A stretch of DNA of 64,000 bases from Parasulfitobacter algicola (GTDB lineage Bacteria > Pseudomonadota > Alphaproteobacteria > Rhodobacterales > Rhodobacteraceae). Below the pieces are notes generated by a model, which did not search any database, was not told the DNA's origin, and was given only the letters and a program-made list of their open reading frames with translations. The translations under genes and the position numbers were made by a program. Below are positions 7,843 to 16,224 of the stretch, piece by piece. Where the stretch lies: assembly GCF_013315265.1 (NCBI RefSeq), contig NZ_JABUFE010000012.1:1-64000 (forward strand). Direction: 5' to 3'. Each line of letters begins with the position of its first letter. The first letter of the stretch is position 1.

Positions 7843-10104
7843 TCAACCCTGCGAGATCAGCAGAGCGCTTTCAAACGCCTTCCCCCAATCTTCGGTGCAA
7901 CGCCCGAAAACCACACACTGCGTGAGATTGTCCGCTTCAATCGCTTCGGTGGCCAGTTGTGCCATAATCTTGCGATGCTCGCCACGCAGCTTCTGAGGAA
8001 ACAGATAGAACATAATCGTTGCTTTTCGCGTCTCTGGCGGTTTGATCAACATGGTGGACGTATGTTTGGGGTCTCGATAATTCTTCTGCACAAAGCGCCG
8101 AAGCTTCATGAGGCTTCGCTCGATTGCTCTCTGCTCCGCTGGGTCTGCACATGCAAGAAGGTGGAAACCGAGTAACGTCCAACCGGGTTGCTTAACCTTT
8201 GCAAGACGCGCGACGATGTCGCGAAACAGGGGGCGAAGGTTCATTTTCGGCTTTGGTCGTCTTATGCCCGCCGAGATGGCCTCGTGGTAAACGTCGATGG
8301 TTGAGGACATACCGGTCACAGCGAACGTGTCAGCCTCCCCAACCAGTGCAGAGAGATTGAAGGCAGAATCCAAGTATAGACCGAGGAAATCGAGCTCATC
8401 GCCCAACAAGTTAAACGACTTCTGAACGTATGCTCGTTCGCCGAGGTAGTGTAGGAAGAGGATCGGATTATCGAGAATTTCTGAGACGCAGTGCAGGTCG
8501 GATATCAGAATGCTAGGCGCTACCAGATGATCTGATGGCACCCATCCGATTTTCTTGAAATCCTGTTCCGATGAACTGAGAACAGAAAGATCATAGAGCG
8601 ATACAGAGAGCCGGATTACTCGATCAGCCTTCTGCGCATCAATGCCGTTCTTGGATAATAAACTTGCAGCATCTTCGTCGCCGCCTCGCGCGGCGTTGAT
8701 CAGTTCTTCCAACCGATGAGACTGAATTGATGGGCTCAGCACCAAGTCACGCACGTGCCGTTTCACACGGTCCGGTGCGCCGCGCAACCCACTTGCGGTA
8801 AGATGGTGCGACTTGGCTTCTGCAATCACGACCACACGGTCAATCACAACAACAAGGTCGTTTTCGAACTGCTGACCATCCTTTTTCCATTTGAATGAAG
8901 GGTATATGTCGGCATCAGGTAGTGCATCCCGGAAAACGTCTTCAAGTTTCTGCTCGAGAAAACCCGAGCGACGCTCTTCCAACGCCTTTGCCAACCCTGC
9001 TTCACGAGCGAGACGTTCCATTATTCTGTGAATGTGACTGAACGCAGCCTGCGGCAGTGGCACTAGGAAATGATCACCTAGGGAAATCACAGGCTTTTCC
9101 CAAACTGGATTGTCCAGAAACAGAAACTCCGGTTTGGTCTCTTCGAGTGCGCCTGGTTCAAACGAAAGCGTGCCCAAGATAGCGGACACCACTTCCTCTG
9201 GTTTTCCTGCAGAATTTGCGACGCCTTCCAATGTGAAGAGTGCAGTGTCGAGCAGGCGAAGGTCGAGATGTGCCATTAGCATTCCCGACATCTGTTCGCA
9301 CGTGAGATCGGTTGGAAGTCCAGCGAGCATTTCTTCGGCACTGCCGACGAGGTTCGGCACCAGCTTGTAGTAACGTTCAACAAGCCCTGCTGCGGTCTTG
9401 CCGCGTAGAACCTTCCCCAGAAGATCCATGTGCGCCGCTACTCTTTCTTCAAATTCACGTTGAAGTACTGAAAGCGTGTCGATGAGGTCCGTGGCGCTGA
9501 AACCGTGCGCGGCTACCAGCTTTTCGTCGAGCGGCCAGTATAGTTCACGCGATGTTTGGACAACCTGTTCATAGTAACCCCAGTTACGCACTGTGTGGGT
9601 GTGCATACGGATACGTTCTTGCAGAGACAGCGCCGTGAGTTCCTGCTCGTTGCTGGACTTGCTTTCGCCATCTAGGATGCGCTGCATGAAGAACGTGTCT
9701 GACAGCTTTGGCATAGTGTCGAACAGCACTTGCATATTGTCAGGCGTTATAGGTTCGTCCCCCCATTCGTTTGGAGGCAGCGAAAGTACATGCGCATGAA
9801 GCAATTCGCAGTGATGCTGCAGGATTCCGGGTAGAGCTTCTGTTTGTTGGCCGTTGTTCGATACGAATCCGGACGATCCATAACAACAAAACGCCGCTAG
9901 TGCTTGTGGCGGTGAAATACGGCCTAGCGTACCTTTTATGGTCTCAAGTAACGCGGGGTATTCCTTAACTGCGGCATGCGCGGCCTGAAGCATCGCCTCT
10001 TTGAATTCACCATGCTTTTCAGGATCGATTCCGAAATTTTCGAATTTCAGGGGGCTGTCTGCTACTCTAGCAGGGACCGGTTCAGGTGTTTTCCTTTTTG
10101 TCAT
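7843..10104 (-). CDS. PD-(D/E)XK nuclease-like protein, candidate defence effector
   Basis: A 753-residue protein of no family I can name, and the main cargo of the tRNA-Thr element. The N-terminal 400 residues are helical with no membrane segments. At about 413-431 the sequence is FENDLVVVIDRVVVIAEAK, giving Asp416, Glu429 and Lys431 in two hydrophobic strands: the PD-(D/E)XK endonuclease core. A serine-histidine stretch and conserved Arg/His residues follow (SHHLTASGLRGAPDRVKRHV). The C-terminal 300 residues are of unknown fold. Start ATG 10104 (MTKRKTPEPVPARV) is preferred over 10125. Codon use is GC-richer than the neighbouring island genes, a sign of separate acquisition. It is convergent with rep. 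Single large genes with a nuclease core in tRNA islands are often anti-phage systems; that function is inferred. Confidence 0.7.
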   Translation of the reverse strand: MTKRKTPEPVPARVADSPLKFENFGIDPEKHGEFKEAMLQAAHAAVKEYPALLETIKGTLGRISPPQALAAFCCYGSSGFVSNNGQQTEALPGILQHHCELLHAHVLSLPPNEWGDEPITPDNMQVLFDTMPKLSDTFFMQRILDGESKSSNEQELTALSLQERIRMHTHTVRNWGYYEQVVQTSRELYWPLDEKLVAAHGFSATDLIDTLSVLQREFEERVAAHMDLLGKVLRGKTAAGLVERYYKLVPNLVGSAEEMLAGLPTDLTCEQMSGMLMAHLDLRLLDTALFTLEGVANSAGKPEEVVSAILGTLSFEPGALEETKPEFLFLDNPVWEKPVISLGDHFLVPLPQAAFSHIHRIMERLAREAGLAKALEERRSGFLEQKLEDVFRDALPDADIYPSFKWKKDGQQFENDLVVVIDRVVVIAEAKSHHLTASGLRGAPDRVKRHVRDLVLSPSIQSHRLEELINAARGGDEDAASLLSKNGIDAQKADRVIRLSVSLYDLSVLSSSEQDFKKIGWVPSDHLVAPSILISDLHCVSEILDNPILFLHYLGERAYVQKSFNLLGDELDFLGLYLDSAFNLSALVGEADTFAVTGMSSTIDVYHEAISAGIRRPKPKMNLRPLFRDIVARLAKVKQPGWTLLGFHLLACADPAEQRAIERSLMKLRRFVQKNYRDPKHTSTMLIKPPETRKATIMFYLFPQKLRGEHRKIMAQLATEAIEADNLTQCVVFGRCTEDWGKAFESALLISQG

Positions 10105-10348
10105 GCCTAACAGTAGACGGTTCAAGCGGATTTTTGAAAGAGGCGATCCGAAGGTTCACATGCTAAACTCGCCGCTTATGTGCTAATTGGCAACCCTACC
10201 GATCAGCATCGCTCACCCTTGGATTTGCATTTGCAGCGAATGACCGCAAAGCGGGCTGCGACCGCAGCATCTCAAGTGGATGGCCAATGTCTCTTATGGG
10301 CCGACTGCGCAGCATGTGACGGGCCGAGCATAGTTCAGAAAAATCGTA

Positions 10349-10747
10349 TCAATCCGTTTCACCTTGTTCAGATATTTTCTTGGCTCTGGCTGCCGCACTT
10401 CGTTTACCTAGTTCAGACATTGCTTGTCGGATAAGTTCTCGTCTTTCGTCTTCTGACCTAGTTTCAGATGTATGTTCAGGATCATAATTTTGTCGTTCAA
10501 GAATAGCATTGCTAACGGTTGACAGTTCGCTGCTCGATATGGCGTCAACTGTTGCAGTCTCATTTTCTAACGGTTTGGACAGTTTATCGAGTTTTGTTTT
10601 TGGCTTTTGATCAACTTCACTGTCGTCGTCATCTTTCAAAAGACTGTATATACCTAGGCTGATAACACCGATGCCAATCGTTGCGGCAACAGTTGGATTT
10701 GCGATTACGGGTAACAGTAGCCCTAGTCCTGATGCTTTGATGTTCAT
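10349..10747 (-). CDS. small single-pass membrane protein of element
   Basis: A 132-residue protein with a strong Shine-Dalgarno (AGGAGG, 7 nt before the ATG), so it is very likely expressed. Residues about 7-37 are hydrophobic and glycine-rich (one or two membrane segments). A run of four Asp (DDDD) and a disordered charged middle follow, then a helical basic tail with ELIRQAMSELGKRSAAARAK. That tail resembles the 'MSELG.KG..AAR.AK' motif of phage and plasmid proteins. It lies upstream of the nuclease-like gene on the same strand with a 244-bp gap, so it could be a partner or an independent element protein. Function unknown. Confidence 0.65.
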   Translation of the reverse strand: MNIKASGLGLLLPVIANPTVAATIGIGVISLGIYSLLKDDDDSEVDQKPKTKLDKLSKPLENETATVDAISSSELSTVSNAILERQNYDPEHTSETRSEDERRELIRQAMSELGKRSAAARAKKISEQGETD

Positions 10748-11058
10748 TTTTACCTCCTGTTGATGCTATATTCATTTGAACCGTTGATTGGCTAATTTTA
10801 CCGTATCTCAACGGTTAAATTTGGAGATATTTTCTAACATTGGGGAACTTGGATTTCGTAGAACAATTTACGACTGAACGCTGATCGAATTCATTTTTGT
10901 GCGACTGGCGAAATGCAGCGCGTTGGTCAATCGAATCTGTTGCGAAGCGGTCACATCACAAACAGCTTAGATAACTGCTTCCGATATGCTTCCGGATTTT
11001 TTATAATAATTCTTACCGTTCGCGAACCAGCGTTAAGTGATTGATTTATAAGGATAAA
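10748..11058. other. gene-free right end of the integrated element
   Basis: This 311-bp AT-rich stretch has no credible ORF. It holds the leader and promoter of the small membrane protein and the right copy of the arm-like repeat. It ends at the att/tRNA junction. No terminator or RNA gene was recognised. Confidence 0.6.
10976..10999. repeat. putative integrase arm-type site, right copy
   Basis: Identical in 24 bp and orientation to 3543-3566, with TGCTTCCG at 10976 and 10987. It lies 60 bp from the end of the tRNA-Thr gene. The copy supports 3365-11134 as the extent of one element recognised by one integrase. Confidence 0.55.
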
Positions 11059-11134
11059 TGGTGCCCCCACACGGACTCGAACCGCGGACCTACTGATTAC
11101 AAATCAGTTGCTCTACCAGCTGAGCTATAGGGGC
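11059..11134 (-). tRNA. tRNA-Thr (anticodon TGT)
   Basis: The minus strand folds as a complete 76-nt tRNA. The acceptor strand GCCCCTA pairs with TGGGGGC, the D arm is AGCTCAGCTGGTAGAGC, the anticodon stem-loop is CTGATTTGTAATCAG with TGT at 11099-11101, and the T arm contains GGTTCGAGTCC. The 3' CCA is encoded. It reads threonine ACA codons. Its 3' half (with 3 bp beyond) is repeated at 3365-3412, so it is the integration target of the element to its left and has been kept intact by the insertion. Confidence 0.97.
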
Positions 11135-11273
11135 GTGGCGTGCGGAATAGAACGAAGTCTTTTTCAACGCAAGCCCTTTTGAGGTATTTTAATCGTTTTT
11201 CTAAACATTGTCAGTACTATCCTGTTCAAGTCAGAAATATTATTACAAAATAGCACTATATCAGCCACTTTTT

Positions 11274-11930
11274 TTAGTTCGGTTTCCCAAATTCCAACAA
11301 GTGGATACATTCGCCGCCCGCTGCATCTGCATCTGCCTGATCGTGGGTCACCATCAATGTGGGCAGGTCTCTTTTTCGTGCATATTCGAAAACCAGATTA
11401 CGCACCTGTCCGCGTAATTTTGTATCAAGTCGCGCAAAAGCTTCGTCCAGCAAAAGCGCACAAGGGTTGGACAAAAGCATCCGCATCAAGGCAACCCGCG
11501 CCTTTTGGCCACCTGATAAAGTCTCAGGGTCGCGGTTCGCAAATCCCTCAAGGTTGATTTCTGTCAGGGCGGCTTCGATGTGCATGCGCCTAACTGCGCG
11601 TCCCTTGATATCCGCGTGCAAGCCAAAAGAAAGGTTTTCCCCGACAGACATATGTGGAAACAACAGATCATCTTGGAACAGAATGCCGACGCGGCGCTTA
11701 TTGGTGGGCAGATGTGTTATATCATGACCATCAAGAACAATGCGGCCTTTCGCATCAAAGCCAGGTGGTAAGTTACCGATTACATAGGATAAAAGCGTAG
11801 ATTTTCCCACACCGGACGGACCCATTATTGTAAGCACTTCACCAGGTGCGATGTGCGTATTTATCGAAATCAACGTATTTTGACCGTTCCTGATTTCAAC
11901 ATTTTCAAGCGTTAGTCCTTGATCACCCAT
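11274..11930 (-). CDS. ynjD: ABC transporter ATP-binding protein, YnjD-like
   Basis: A 218-residue ATPase that would power the adjacent permease. Start MGDQGLTLENVEIRNG at 11930 is preferred over the longer frame to 11981. Walker A is GPSGVGKST (37-45), the Q-loop is in LFQDDLLFPH, the signature is LSGGQKARVAL, and Walker B with switch is LLLDEAFARLD followed by the His-loop MVTHDQADAD. The domain is short, with no C-terminal regulatory extension. The start overlaps the end of the permease gene by 8 nt. The set matches E. coli YnjBCD, whose substrate is not firmly established. Confidence 0.85.
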   Translation of the reverse strand: MGDQGLTLENVEIRNGQNTLISINTHIAPGEVLTIMGPSGVGKSTLLSYVIGNLPPGFDAKGRIVLDGHDITHLPTNKRRVGILFQDDLLFPHMSVGENLSFGLHADIKGRAVRRMHIEAALTEINLEGFANRDPETLSGGQKARVALMRMLLSNPCALLLDEAFARLDTKLRGQVRNLVFEYARKRDLPTLMVTHDQADADAAGGECIHLLEFGKPN

Positions 11931-13632
11931 GCCGAAGTGCCTTTCGGTTGCGCCACAAAAAGGCTGGTAGCAAAATCGCAATTAAAAATGGCAGTAACGC
12001 AGCCGTTGTTTGTGCCAAGCCATAGACGCCAATGACCCTTCGGTCGCCACCTGCAGCCAAGGCGACGGCTTCGGTTGTCAGGGTTTGCAGTCGCCCTCCT
12101 CCGATCAGAAGTGTGGGCAGATACTGCCCCACTGATACCGCAAAACCCACTGCCATGGCGGTTAGAACGGGTGCCAGCAGCATCGGTAACCTGATCCGCC
12201 ACAGGACCCGATCAGGACCCGCACCCAAAGCGGATGCTGTCGTCGCATATCGTGTGTCCCAGCTTCGGAACGGATCACCAAGTGAAAGGAAGACATAGGG
12301 CAAAACAAAAACAAGATGTGTCAGAATGACGGGTAAGCGCCCCGTATCGGCCCCCGTCGTTAACAAAAGAGTTTGCAGACCTGGTAAAAATGCGGTTTGC
12401 GGGACCATCAGCGGCAAATAAAGAATTAATAGACTGCGCCGCGTGATCCGTAGATTGTATCGGTATTCTGCCTCAAGACAGCCGATTGTCAGGAAAACCG
12501 CAATCAGGGTGGACGCAAAAGCGATGATCATCGTTTCAAATGCCGCATCTGACAAACCAGCTCCACTGCGCGCCCAGCTACGCAAACTTAGATTATCAGG
12601 TAAAATATCAGGATAGCTCCAGAAACCGGCGAAAGACCAAAGAACCAGACCGGCAAGGCCCAAAATTATGCTTGCCGCAGTTATAACCCCTGCGGTAAAG
12701 CCAACAGTACGAAGGGTTTTGTCCAATAATTGCCGTCTGCCCCGGACGATCCAACGTCGCCCCGCAAATGCAACAAACAACTCACCCATCCGCCACACCA
12801 GCATGGCGGCGATTACCAACAGAAACTGCGCCAGTGCGCCCGCTGCAGCCTGCAATCGAAACGATAAGTCGGGATCATTCATCCATTTTATAATTTGCAC
12901 TGATAAAGTGGGCGGCGTGTTCGGCCCCAGAATAATGGCCACATCCACCACCGACATGGAATAGGCTAAAACCACATAGACAGGTAAACGGATTTGTGAA
13001 TAGATTGATGGAAAAACCGTTTTTAGCCAACCTGTTACACGGCCATACCCCAAAGCCTGCGCAACAATTTGACGTCTTGTTCCATTACTTTGGCTTAGCG
13101 CAGCCAACACCATCAGCAATAAAAAGGGAACCTCTTTCGCGATCAGCCCTGCGGTCATCGCCAGACCATAGGGATCCTGTACGATCAACACATCAGGCGG
13201 TCTGTCCCATCCGGTTAGCCAAGGCGAAAGCAGGCGCGCAATCCATCCCGATGGCATGATCAGAAAGGCAAACCCAAAAGCCGCTGCGGCATGGGGCACA
13301 GATAATAACGGCGACAACAGGCGTTCAAGAATGCGAAAAGACTTGGTGCCCACCCAACCTGCCGTGATCAACGTCACAATCCCAAGCGATATCGCTGTTG
13401 CCAAAAAGCCTGTTGTGACGCTTAGGCGCACAGCATCATATAAACCGGGCCAAGCCATAAGACTGCGAAACACATCAAGGGAAAGATCGCGCGTTCCCAG
13501 TGCAGGCATGTAACCGAATGCGGGTGCCACAGTGCCTGCCAACCCAGCCAAAAGTGGCCCAAGCATCGCAAAAAGTGTCAGATAAGGAAGCCACGCAAAC
13601 CTAAAGCGTTCCGTCTGGTGGCGCCCGTTCAT
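11923..13632 (-). CDS. ynjC: ABC transporter permease, fused two-module, YnjC-like
   Basis: A 569-residue inner-membrane permease with about 12 hydrophobic segments, made of two binding-protein-dependent modules in one chain. Each half carries an EAA-type loop: QALGYGRVTGWLKTVFPSIY in the first and ASALGAGPDRVLWRIRLPML in the second. Fused double permeases are typical of the Fe/thiamine/YnjC type of importers. It starts 9 nt after the binding-protein gene and overlaps the ATPase gene, so the four genes form one operon. ynjC is the closest label because a ynjF-like gene heads the operon. Confidence 0.85.
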   Translation of the reverse strand: MNGRHQTERFRFAWLPYLTLFAMLGPLLAGLAGTVAPAFGYMPALGTRDLSLDVFRSLMAWPGLYDAVRLSVTTGFLATAISLGIVTLITAGWVGTKSFRILERLLSPLLSVPHAAAAFGFAFLIMPSGWIARLLSPWLTGWDRPPDVLIVQDPYGLAMTAGLIAKEVPFLLLMVLAALSQSNGTRRQIVAQALGYGRVTGWLKTVFPSIYSQIRLPVYVVLAYSMSVVDVAIILGPNTPPTLSVQIIKWMNDPDLSFRLQAAAGALAQFLLVIAAMLVWRMGELFVAFAGRRWIVRGRRQLLDKTLRTVGFTAGVITAASIILGLAGLVLWSFAGFWSYPDILPDNLSLRSWARSGAGLSDAAFETMIIAFASTLIAVFLTIGCLEAEYRYNLRITRRSLLILYLPLMVPQTAFLPGLQTLLLTTGADTGRLPVILTHLVFVLPYVFLSLGDPFRSWDTRYATTASALGAGPDRVLWRIRLPMLLAPVLTAMAVGFAVSVGQYLPTLLIGGGRLQTLTTEAVALAAGGDRRVIGVYGLAQTTAALLPFLIAILLPAFLWRNRKALRHG

Positions 13633-13641
13633 GACATGATC

Positions 13642-14844
13642 CTATTCGGAAACGCCGTATTTTTTGATCCAATCTGCCTCGATCCTGGTCATCCAGCTAG
13701 GATGCGGTTCAGCTTGAACAGTGCCAAGTTCGGCAGGTGTCAAAGTGGCTATTCCCAATTCAAGCGCATCGAATTTGGCCCTGTCTTCTGTTGATAAGAC
13801 GGCCATATTCAAAACCGTATTATAACCCAGAATACTTGGATCCTGCGCGCGTACCTGCGCCTCTGGCGACATTAGAAAGTTTGCCACAACCATAGCCCCC
13901 GCTTTTGAGCCTGAATTATAAGGGATTGCCACAAAACTAGCGTTGCCCAGTGTGCCTTTTTCCAGAACAAATGTGCGTGCGGTGTCAGGCAGTTGGAAAT
14001 TCGCAATCGCCGTTGATGCCTCATTCGGGCTAAAGGATATAGCCAGGTCAATCTCACCATCTGTGATCAATTGCAATTGACGCGGTCCAGTTTGAGGATA
14101 GGCCCGCCCTTGTCGCCAAAGTGTCGGGGTCAGTTCATCAAGAAAAGACCAAAGTGGCGCAGTGACCGCATCATAATTTGCGTCATCCACCGGATTTTGC
14201 AACACACTAGGATCCTCTGACAGATCAATCAGTGCTTGCTTCAAAAAGGTAGACCCCAGAAAATCAGGGGGCTGCGGGAACGTAAATCGTCCAGGGTTCG
14301 ATTTTGACCAGTCCAAAATTTCAGTCATGCTGCCAAGCGGCTCAGACAGACGCGCGGTGTCATGAATAAAAACAACCTGTGCCATAGCCCAAGGGGCCTC
14401 AAATCCTTCGGTCGGAACTGTAAAATCAGTTTGAACGGTTTTACCTGCAACATCGACAAACTGCCAATTTGGTAACTGTTCTGCAAAAGGACCAAACAGC
14501 AAATCTGCCTGTTTCATTGAATTGAAATTCGCGCCGTTGATCCAGATCATATCAATCGCGCCATCTTCATCTTTGCCCGCAGTTTTTTCGGCCAAAACAC
14601 GGCTGACAGCATCGGCGGTATCGGACAATTTCACGTGTTCCAAAGTCACGCCAAAGTCTTCTGATACACGCTCGCCAACCCACATGATGAAATCATTTGT
14701 CGCGGTTGATCCGCCCCAGGCGTTCCAATAGACAGTTTGGCCCTGCGCTTCTGCCAAGACCGTATCCCAATCTGACGGTTCTGGGTCTGCAGCGGCAGGT
14801 ATCGCAAACGCGAAAAACGCGGCGGCTAAAAAGGGTACTCTCAT
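13642..14844 (-). CDS. ynjB: ABC transporter substrate-binding protein, YnjB-like
   Basis: A 400-residue periplasmic binding protein of the extracellular solute-binding type. A signal peptide (MRVPFLAAAFFAFAIPAAA, cleaved near residue 19) precedes the mature protein, which opens GQTVYWNAWGGSTATNDFIMW. 'VYWNAWGG...N.fI.W' is characteristic of the YnjB group. Its start overlaps the stop of the CDP-alcohol phosphotransferase gene (ATGA), so the two are translationally coupled. Substrate is unknown; thiamine has been suggested for relatives, but no TPP riboswitch precedes the operon. Confidence 0.85.
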   Translation of the reverse strand: MRVPFLAAAFFAFAIPAAADPEPSDWDTVLAEAQGQTVYWNAWGGSTATNDFIMWVGERVSEDFGVTLEHVKLSDTADAVSRVLAEKTAGKDEDGAIDMIWINGANFNSMKQADLLFGPFAEQLPNWQFVDVAGKTVQTDFTVPTEGFEAPWAMAQVVFIHDTARLSEPLGSMTEILDWSKSNPGRFTFPQPPDFLGSTFLKQALIDLSEDPSVLQNPVDDANYDAVTAPLWSFLDELTPTLWRQGRAYPQTGPRQLQLITDGEIDLAISFSPNEASTAIANFQLPDTARTFVLEKGTLGNASFVAIPYNSGSKAGAMVVANFLMSPEAQVRAQDPSILGYNTVLNMAVLSTEDRAKFDALELGIATLTPAELGTVQAEPHPSWMTRIEADWIKKYGVSE

Positions 14845-15488
14845 TTCAGATCCTCTGACTGATTTTGCGTCATAGTGACGTCATTGGGAAACACCTTGCG
14901 GGCCAAAAATATTCGCGAACACGCTGTGATAAAGCATAATGTTCCAAAGACCCAAGCCAGTATCGCAAAGTTTGTAGGGAAAAGGCATAAGATAACAAAA
15001 AATACAATTGTTTCAGTACCTTCCAAAAGACCACCTGTAAAATATAATGATTTGGTACCGCGGGCCTTTGTCACCATTTTCTTTTTTTCGGCCAAGATTG
15101 CGAAGCCTAAGAAACTAGTTCCATTAAAGTAAAAACTGGTCAGCAAATATGCCCCCGCAGCACCATTTTGCGCAGGATCAAACCAGACAAAGGCCATTGG
15201 GATCGCCCCGTAAAACAAAAAATCCGCAGCAATATCCAGATATCCGCCAAAATCAGTTTTTTGCGTCGCCCGTGCAATAGCGCCATCCAGGCCATCCGCA
15301 ATGCGACTAAGTAAAAGGGGGACCAATGCCAAGGCAAACCAACCCACAGTGATAAATGCCGCAGCCAAAAGCCCCAGAAAAAGCCCAATGATTGTGACGG
15401 CATTTGCCGTTATACCGATCATCGCAAGCTTACGGCCCAAGGTATTCAAAACTGGATCAATAATTACACGCGCCTTAGCATCAAGCAT
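14841..15488 (-). CDS. ynjF: CDP-alcohol phosphatidyltransferase, YnjF-like
   Basis: A 215-residue integral membrane enzyme of the CDP-alcohol phosphotransferase superfamily. It carries the catalytic signature ADGLDGAIARATQKTDFG followed by GYLDIAAD, i.e. D-G-x2-A-R-x7-G-x3-D-x3-D, and about six membrane helices. It would transfer a phosphatidyl group from CDP-diacylglycerol to an alcohol. The alcohol is not evident. It heads the ynj operon, with AGGAGG upstream of the ATG. Linkage of this enzyme to the YnjBCD importer is as in E. coli, which hints that the imported compound may be the acceptor alcohol or related to it (inference). Confidence 0.85.
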   Translation of the reverse strand: MLDAKARVIIDPVLNTLGRKLAMIGITANAVTIIGLFLGLLAAAFITVGWFALALVPLLLSRIADGLDGAIARATQKTDFGGYLDIAADFLFYGAIPMAFVWFDPAQNGAAGAYLLTSFYFNGTSFLGFAILAEKKKMVTKARGTKSLYFTGGLLEGTETIVFFVILCLFPTNFAILAWVFGTLCFITACSRIFLARKVFPNDVTMTQNQSEDLK

Positions 15489-15681
15489 ACGAATTCCCAG
15501 CCTCCTGTCAGATGCTTGTGTACCGAGTGCTGCAAAAATGCAATTTAGCTAACGGCTTTGTGACAGTTCAGGGTGAAATGTAATGTTTCTACTTTGCTTG
15601 AAACCATGCGCCATCTGAAAATTAGGGCGTTAATTAACTTATTAATGTATGCCGATCATCGCAATTTTAAAACAAACCAGG

Positions 15682-16224
15682 TCAAAACAGTTCAAGATCG
15701 CCGCCAGCAGCCATCGGTTTCGGCGCTGCGGATGCAACAATTGGATCAGCTGATTTAACAAAACGCTGGCGTACCCGCCCTGTTGTTGGCCAAAATTGCA
15801 AACGTCTTGCGCGATCTCCTCCAAGACTTTCTGCCAGACATGGTATATTTTCCTGTGTCAAAAACTTCATTGCAAAAACACCATTCTGCATCCCGATCTC
15901 CGAAAGGCCCTTTACCATTCTGGCCCCACCAAAGACCTTAGCCTGCAAATTTCGCTTGGTTGCGCCCTTTTTAATAAGCGCATTCACCAAAAGTTCCATC
16001 GCGTGCACATCGTTTATTTCCCAATTTGTTTTATTTTTTTGGTGATCGGGTAATAGCATGTGGTTCATACCCCCAAATTTCAAAACAGAATCCCACATAC
16101 ACACCGATACACAAGATCCCAAGGTCGTCGAAAACATGACATTGGGATCATGACTTACTTCATAATCACCTTGCGAAAGATGTTTAACGACTGTTTGATC
16201 CATGTGAAATTCGGTTGTAGTCAT
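15682..16224 (-). CDS. cheD: chemoreceptor glutamine deamidase CheD
   Basis: A 180-residue CheD. It deamidates glutamines on chemoreceptors and so adjusts their signalling. The catalytic Cys38 lies in TTLGSCVSVCMWD, His55 in GGMNHMLLPD, and the third catalytic-region motif in KVFGGARM. The gene overlaps the end of cheB (ATGA). It has an extra C-terminal tail of about 20 residues (PKPMAAGGDLELF) beyond the usual family end. The chemoreceptor, cheB and cheD form one operon; cheA, cheW and cheR are not in the window. Confidence 0.92.
   Translation of the reverse strand: MTTTEFHMDQTVVKHLSQGDYEVSHDPNVMFSTTLGSCVSVCMWDSVLKFGGMNHMLLPDHQKNKTNWEINDVHAMELLVNALIKKGATKRNLQAKVFGGARMVKGLSEIGMQNGVFAMKFLTQENIPCLAESLGGDRARRLQFWPTTGRVRQRFVKSADPIVASAAPKPMAAGGDLELF

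Noticed and set aside
7694-8175. Two plus-strand ORFs over the end of the nuclease-like gene
   Set aside because: They mostly overlap the well-structured minus-strand gene and show no family pattern.
10180-10434. 84-codon plus-strand ORF
   Set aside because: It overlaps the end of the membrane-protein gene and has no ribosome site or recognisable sequence.
15489-15681. TPP riboswitch before the ynj operon
   Set aside because: No CTGAGA-type TPP motif was found in this leader; only AGGAGG and the ATG region are clear.
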